Assembly (NCBI RefSeq): GCF_001720485.1
Contig: NZ_CP017114.1
Location: 310,001-374,000 of the forward strand
DNA: 64,000 nt
DNA from: Cobetia marina
Lineage (GTDB): Bacteria; Pseudomonadota; Gammaproteobacteria; Pseudomonadales; Halomonadaceae
Direction: 5' to 3'
Positions 60,468 through 64,000 of the stretch are shown piece after piece. The position numbers and the translations under genes are program-made. Numbering within the stretch: position 1 is the first letter of the stretch; every line of letters begins with the position of its first letter. A model generated the notes under the pieces. It saw only the letters and a list, made by a program, of their open reading frames with translations, ran no database searches and was not told the DNA's origin.

Positions 60468-62804
60468 ATGAAACTCAAGACCATTGGATTGGCAGCTGCG
60501 CTGCTCGGGGCCAGTCAAGGCGCCTTGGCCGCGTCTTTCAAAGTATCCGACATCCGGGTAGAAGGCCTTCAGCGCGTGTCTGCGGGCACCGTGTTCAACG
60601 CCTTCCCTGTCTCCGCTGATCAGACCGTCGAGGATGATGATCTGTCCTCCGCGGCGCGCCAGCTGTTCGACACTGGCCTGTTTGATGATATCCGCCTCAA
60701 GCGTGATGGCGATGTGTTGATCATCGACGTGGTCGAGCGCCCGACGATCTCCAAGATCGAGATCGACGGCAACTCGCAGATTCCCGACGAGGACCTGCGC
60801 AAGGGCCTCAAGGAAGCCGGGCTGGCCGAAGGTCAGGTGTTGCAGCGCTCCACGCTGGAAGAGATGCAGCGTGAGCTGGAGCGCGTCTACCAGGCGCAGG
60901 GCCGCTACAGCGCTCGCATCGAGACCTCGGTGGAAACCCTCGAGCGCAACCGTGTTCAGGTCAATATCGACGTCAAGGAAGGTGCGGTCGCCAAGATCCA
61001 CCAGATCAACATCGTCGGCAACTCCGCCTTCGATGACGAGACCCTGCGTGAACAGCTCGAGCTGGAAGACCGCCCGAGCTGGTTCTTCGGCTGGTTCTCC
61101 GACGACGAATACTCGCGCGAGAAGCTGACCGGGGACATCGAGACGCTCAAGTCCTGGTATCTGGATCGTGGTTACGTGAACTTCCAGGTGCGCTCGACCC
61201 AGGTGTCCATCTCGCCGGACAAGTCCGAGATCTTCGTCACCATCAATGTCGACGAAGGCAAGCCGTACAAGATCGGTGAGATCGGTTTCGCCGGCGACAT
61301 CAAGATGAAGGAAGAGCGGGCGCGTGATCTGGTCAAGCTCGCTCCGGATGCCCTCTATTCCCAGCGTGATGTGACGGCTTCCAGCGAGGCCCTGCGTCAG
61401 GCATTGGGAGCCGACGGCTTCGCCTTCGCCAATGTCAACGCCGTGCCTGAGGTCAATGAAGAGAGCGAGACGGTGGATCTGACCTTTGCGGTCGACCCCG
61501 GCAAGCGCGCCTACGTGCGTCGCATCAACTTCAAGGGCAATACCACGACGGCGGACGAGGTGCTGCGTCGTGAGATGACCCAGCTCGAGGGTGCGCCTGC
61601 CTCGACGGACAAGATCAAGCAATCCAAGCAGAAGCTCGAGCGTCTCGGCTTCTTCAAGCAGGTCGATGTGGACACGCGTCCGGTCGCCGGCGAGCCGGAC
61701 CAGCTGGACGTCAACTACAACGTCGAGGAACAGCCGTCGGGCTCGATCTCGGCGTCGGTCGGCTTCTCTCAGGGTGACGGGGTCATCTACGGGGTGGGGC
61801 TGTCGCAGAAGAACTTCCTGGGCACCGGCAACGAAGTCAACATCAATGCCCAGAAGTCCGATGACTACACCAATGTCAGCTTCGGCTATACCGACCCGTA
61901 CTGGACACTGGATGGCATCTCGCGTGGCTACAACCTGTTCTACCGCAAGGTGGATTACGACGATGATGACGATGTCGCCAGCTACGCGACCGACAGCTTC
62001 GGCGGTGGCATCAACTTCGGTTACCCGATCAACGAACTGTCGCGCCTGAATTTCGGTGCCGGTTACGAGTTCGTGCGCGTCAAGGACTTCGATGACAGCC
62101 CCGCCGAGGTCACGCAGTACATCAGTGATGAGGGCGAGGATTTCAACCTCTACAAGCTGACCGCCAGCTGGTCGCGCAACAATCTCAACCGCGGCATCCT
62201 GCCCACGGCGGGCAGCTCGCAGCTGCTGTCACTGGAAGTGGCAGTGCCCGGCTCCGATGCGGATTATTACAAGTTCCGCTACAAGGGGCAGAAGCTGTTC
62301 GAACTGCATGATGACTGGTCGCTCAAGTTCCGGACCGAACTTGGCTATGCCAATTCGTTCTCCGGCGATACCTACCCGTTCTTCAAGAACTTCTATGCGG
62401 GTGGTCTGGGCAGCGTGCGTGGTTACAGCTCCAACACCCTGGGTCAGGCATCCACCGAGGTCGATGACGGTGATGACGATACCCTGGGCGGCAACATTCT
62501 GGTCGAGGGCGGGATCGACCTGATCTTCCCGATGCCCTTCGTCAAGGACAAGCGCAGCGTCCAGCCGTCGTTCTTCGTGGATGCGGGGAATACCTATCTG
62601 ACGTCCTGCTACGATGTCGGCTCCAGCTATTCCAGTTCCTGTGAGAGTGGCGTGGACCTCGGCGATCTGAATTACAGCGCCGGTATCGGCCTGTCATGGA
62701 TCACGCCGGTTGGCCCGCTGACCTTCAGTGTCGCGCAGCCCATCGGTGACGATGACGACGACGACACCGAGATCTTCCAGTTCTCACTGGGCCAGACCTT
62801 CTAA
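60468..62804 (+). CDS. bamA: Outer membrane protein assembly factor BamA
   Basis: Central pore of the BAM complex that folds and inserts outer-membrane beta-barrels. The 778-residue precursor has a signal peptide (MKLKTIGLAAALLGASQG, cleavage near ALA-A), five POTRA domains (about 24-425, each with a VxxIxVxGN-like strand) and a 16-strand barrel. The loop-6 motif GSVRGYSSNTLG and the C-terminal Phe (FSLGQTF) are present. Several acidic loops (DDDDD near residues 505 and 765) fit a halophile. The ribosome site is weak. Confidence 0.97.
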   Translation: MKLKTIGLAAALLGASQGALAASFKVSDIRVEGLQRVSAGTVFNAFPVSADQTVEDDDLSSAARQLFDTGLFDDIRLKRDGDVLIIDVVERPTISKIEIDGNSQIPDEDLRKGLKEAGLAEGQVLQRSTLEEMQRELERVYQAQGRYSARIETSVETLERNRVQVNIDVKEGAVAKIHQINIVGNSAFDDETLREQLELEDRPSWFFGWFSDDEYSREKLTGDIETLKSWYLDRGYVNFQVRSTQVSISPDKSEIFVTINVDEGKPYKIGEIGFAGDIKMKEERARDLVKLAPDALYSQRDVTASSEALRQALGADGFAFANVNAVPEVNEESETVDLTFAVDPGKRAYVRRINFKGNTTTADEVLRREMTQLEGAPASTDKIKQSKQKLERLGFFKQVDVDTRPVAGEPDQLDVNYNVEEQPSGSISASVGFSQGDGVIYGVGLSQKNFLGTGNEVNINAQKSDDYTNVSFGYTDPYWTLDGISRGYNLFYRKVDYDDDDDVASYATDSFGGGINFGYPINELSRLNFGAGYEFVRVKDFDDSPAEVTQYISDEGEDFNLYKLTASWSRNNLNRGILPTAGSSQLLSLEVAVPGSDADYYKFRYKGQKLFELHDDWSLKFRTELGYANSFSGDTYPFFKNFYAGGLGSVRGYSSNTLGQASTEVDDGDDDTLGGNILVEGGIDLIFPMPFVKDKRSVQPSFFVDAGNTYLTSCYDVGSSYSSSCESGVDLGDLNYSAGIGLSWITPVGPLTFSVAQPIGDDDDDDTEIFQFSLGQTF

Positions 62805-62807
62805 GGC

Positions 62808-62852
62808 GGACATGACGCCACACCGGTGGGCAACCGATGTGGCGTCATGTCC
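62808..62852 (+). terminator. Long hairpin between bamA and skp
   Basis: A 20-bp stem with one mismatch and a 5-nt loop starts 4 bp after the bamA stop. There is no T-tract, so it may be an RNA stability or partial termination element regulating skp relative to bamA. Confidence 0.6.
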
Positions 62853-62921
62853 CCGCTGCCGGCGCCGCCGTTCCTGTTCTGGCGTCGGTCACCGAACAAC
62901 AGGCCTACAAGGAGTTTTATG

Positions 62922-63434
62922 ATGCGTAAATTGACCCGCGCACTGTGTCTGGCAGGCGGCCTCGCAGCCTTTGCGACCCCGATGATGGCCCAGGCCACGG
63001 AAGTGGCGGTCATGGACTGGCGCCAGGCGCTGTTGAGCTCCGATGCTGCCCAGCGCTCCATGAATCAGCTCAAGAATCAGCTGGCTGGCAAGCAGGATCA
63101 GGCCAAGGCGCTGGCCAAGGAGCTTGAGACCATGCAGAACAAGCTGCAGAAGGATGGTGCGGTGATGTCGGATTCCGAGCGCCAGTCACTGCAGCAGCAA
63201 CTGCGCCAGAAGGGCGGGCAGTTCCAGCAGCTGCGCGGCCAGGTCCAGCAGCAGCAGCAGCAGGCCGAGCAGGCATTCCTCAAGCAATCCAAGCCCAAGC
63301 TGGACAAGGCCATTCAGCAGGTCGTCGACAAGCACGGTGTCGAGTTGCTGGTGGACCGCAGTGCCACGGTCTACAGCAAGGATGGTCTCGACCTGACCGA
63401 TGAGGTCACCCAGGTCTTCAACTCGCTCAACTGA
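62922..63434 (+). CDS. skp: Periplasmic chaperone Skp (OmpH family)
   Basis: Trimeric periplasmic holdase that carries unfolded outer-membrane proteins to BamA. The 170-residue precursor has a signal peptide (MRKLTRALCLAGGLAAFATP, cleavage near MMAQA), a strand (EVAVMDWRQALL), then long helical arms rich in Gln and Lys, including a run of glutamines (QVQQQQQQAEQ). The start is ATG 62922 or the adjacent 62919; AAGGAG favours 62922. The bamA-skp-lpxD order is conserved. Confidence 0.94.
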   Translation: MRKLTRALCLAGGLAAFATPMMAQATEVAVMDWRQALLSSDAAQRSMNQLKNQLAGKQDQAKALAKELETMQNKLQKDGAVMSDSERQSLQQQLRQKGGQFQQLRGQVQQQQQQAEQAFLKQSKPKLDKAIQQVVDKHGVELLVDRSATVYSKDGLDLTDEVTQVFNSLN

Positions 63435-63520
63435 TGTCGTCGCGCGTCACGGCGCGCGATGCCAGCATTGAGCATGCCTACGCGAATGCGAGCCAGCGGC
63501 GCCCGACGCCTAGAGACAGC

Positions 63521-64000
63521 ATGAAAAAGCAACAATTCTCCTACACTCTCGAGGATCTGGCTCAGCGGCTGGGTGCTCGACTCGTTGGCGACCCGAACGT
63601 TCGGGTCTCTGGTCTGTCGACGCTGGTGGACGCGGCGCCAGGCGATATCGCCTTCCTCGCCAATCGCGCCTACCTCAAGTATCTCGCGGACTCTCAGGCC
63701 ACGGCGGTGCTGCTGCACGAGAGTCATCTCGACGAGTGCAAGAGCCATGCGCTGGTGCTGGACAATCCTTACCTGGCCTATGCAGAGCTGTCACGGTTGT
63801 TCGATCCCATGGCACAGGCACCGCAGGCCAGCGTGCATCCCAGTGCGGTCGTCGATGAGACGGCCACGCTGGGCGCGAATGTCGAGATCGGCCCGCAGGT
63901 GGTGGTCGGCCCCGGTGTCAGTATCGGGGATGGCTCCCGTCTCCAGGCCGGGTGCGTCATTGGCGCTGACAGCGTGCTGGGCGAAGGGTGTCTGCTGCAT
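63521..64000 (+). CDS. lpxD: UDP-3-O-acylglucosamine N-acyltransferase (cut by window edge)
   Basis: Third step of lipid A synthesis, transferring an R-3-hydroxyacyl chain from ACP. The first 160 residues are present with no stop. The N-terminal domain reads YTLEDLAQRLGARLVGDPNV and DIAFLANRAYLKYL, and the hexapeptide beta-helix begins at VHPSAVVDETATLGANVEIG, followed by PQVVVGPGVSIGDGS. The start at 63521 has only a weak AGAGAC ribosome site. It follows skp by 86 bp, as in other gammaproteobacteria. Confidence 0.95.
   Translation, partial: MKKQQFSYTLEDLAQRLGARLVGDPNVRVSGLSTLVDAAPGDIAFLANRAYLKYLADSQATAVLLHESHLDECKSHALVLDNPYLAYAELSRLFDPMAQAPQASVHPSAVVDETATLGANVEIGPQVVVGPGVSIGDGSRLQAGCVIGADSVLGEGCLLH

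Overview
The window is a 62-63% GC chromosomal segment carrying only housekeeping and metabolic genes. Gene order and protein sequence point to a gammaproteobacterium of the Halomonadaceae (Halomonas or Cobetia type). The evidence is the many acidic proteins, the Pseudomonas-like orders coaBC-dut-algC-argB and uppS-cdsA-dxr-rseP, a Pseudomonas-like dap cluster, and an E. coli-like glnD-map / rpsB-tsf-pyrH-frr block. I see no prophage, insertion sequence, CRISPR array, tRNA or rRNA. The genus is inferred, not proven.

Layout. 1-5.8 kb (minus strand): a peptide ABC importer with two tandem paralogous binding proteins, OppB, OppC and the start of an ATPase. 6.2-9.0 kb: prfB, with its programmed +1 frameshift intact, then lysS. 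9.4-11.7 kb: an unknown acidic protein, bolA, a HolD-like protein and rimI. 11.9-12.9 kb (minus): zapB and rsmD. 13.0-17.5 kb: ftsY-ftsE-ftsX in an overlapping operon, then rpoH. 17.7-20.4 kb: a membrane PAS-GGDEF-EAL protein. 20.5-25.7 kb (minus): coaBC, dut, algC, argB and slmA. 26.1-28.7 kb: radC, rpmB, rpmG and mutM. 28.9-33.6 kb: an RlmI-like rRNA methyltransferase, a DUF2007 protein, a thioesterase, alanine dehydrogenase and trpS. 33.8-37.0 kb: a YeeE/YedE transporter and NAD-malic enzyme. 37.2-39.9 kb (minus): aconitase A. 40.3-42.8 kb: a CPXCG protein, a 2-Cys peroxiredoxin and trxB. 43.0-48.7 kb: slyX, a membrane-anchored cold-shock-domain protein and the lysine-pathway cluster dapC-arsC-like-dapD-dapE-hypothetical. 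48.9-52.4 kb (minus): glnD and map. 52.7-64 kb: rpsB, tsf, pyrH, frr, uppS, cdsA, dxr, rseP, bamA, skp and lpxD (cut by the window end).

How the genes work together. Translation (prfB, lysS, trpS, rpsB, tsf, frr, map, rpmB, rpmG, rsmD, rimI), cell division and membrane targeting (ftsYEX, zapB, slmA), and envelope biogenesis (uppS, cdsA, dxr, rseP, bamA, skp, lpxD) dominate. The peroxiredoxin and thioredoxin reductase are neighbours, consistent with a peroxide-detoxification pair. The dap genes supply succinylase-branch steps to diaminopimelate and lysine.

No obvious undescribed multigene system is present. The least explained signals are non-coding: three terminators built on the same ACGACAACGCC stem base, a 23-bp tandem repeat between coaBC and radC, a perfect 13-bp inverted repeat before the c-di-GMP gene, a 6-codon mini-ORF whose stop overlaps the rpoH start, an OxyR-like box before the peroxiredoxin, and a long hairpin between bamA and skp. 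The most unusual protein architecture is the two-helix membrane cold-shock protein.
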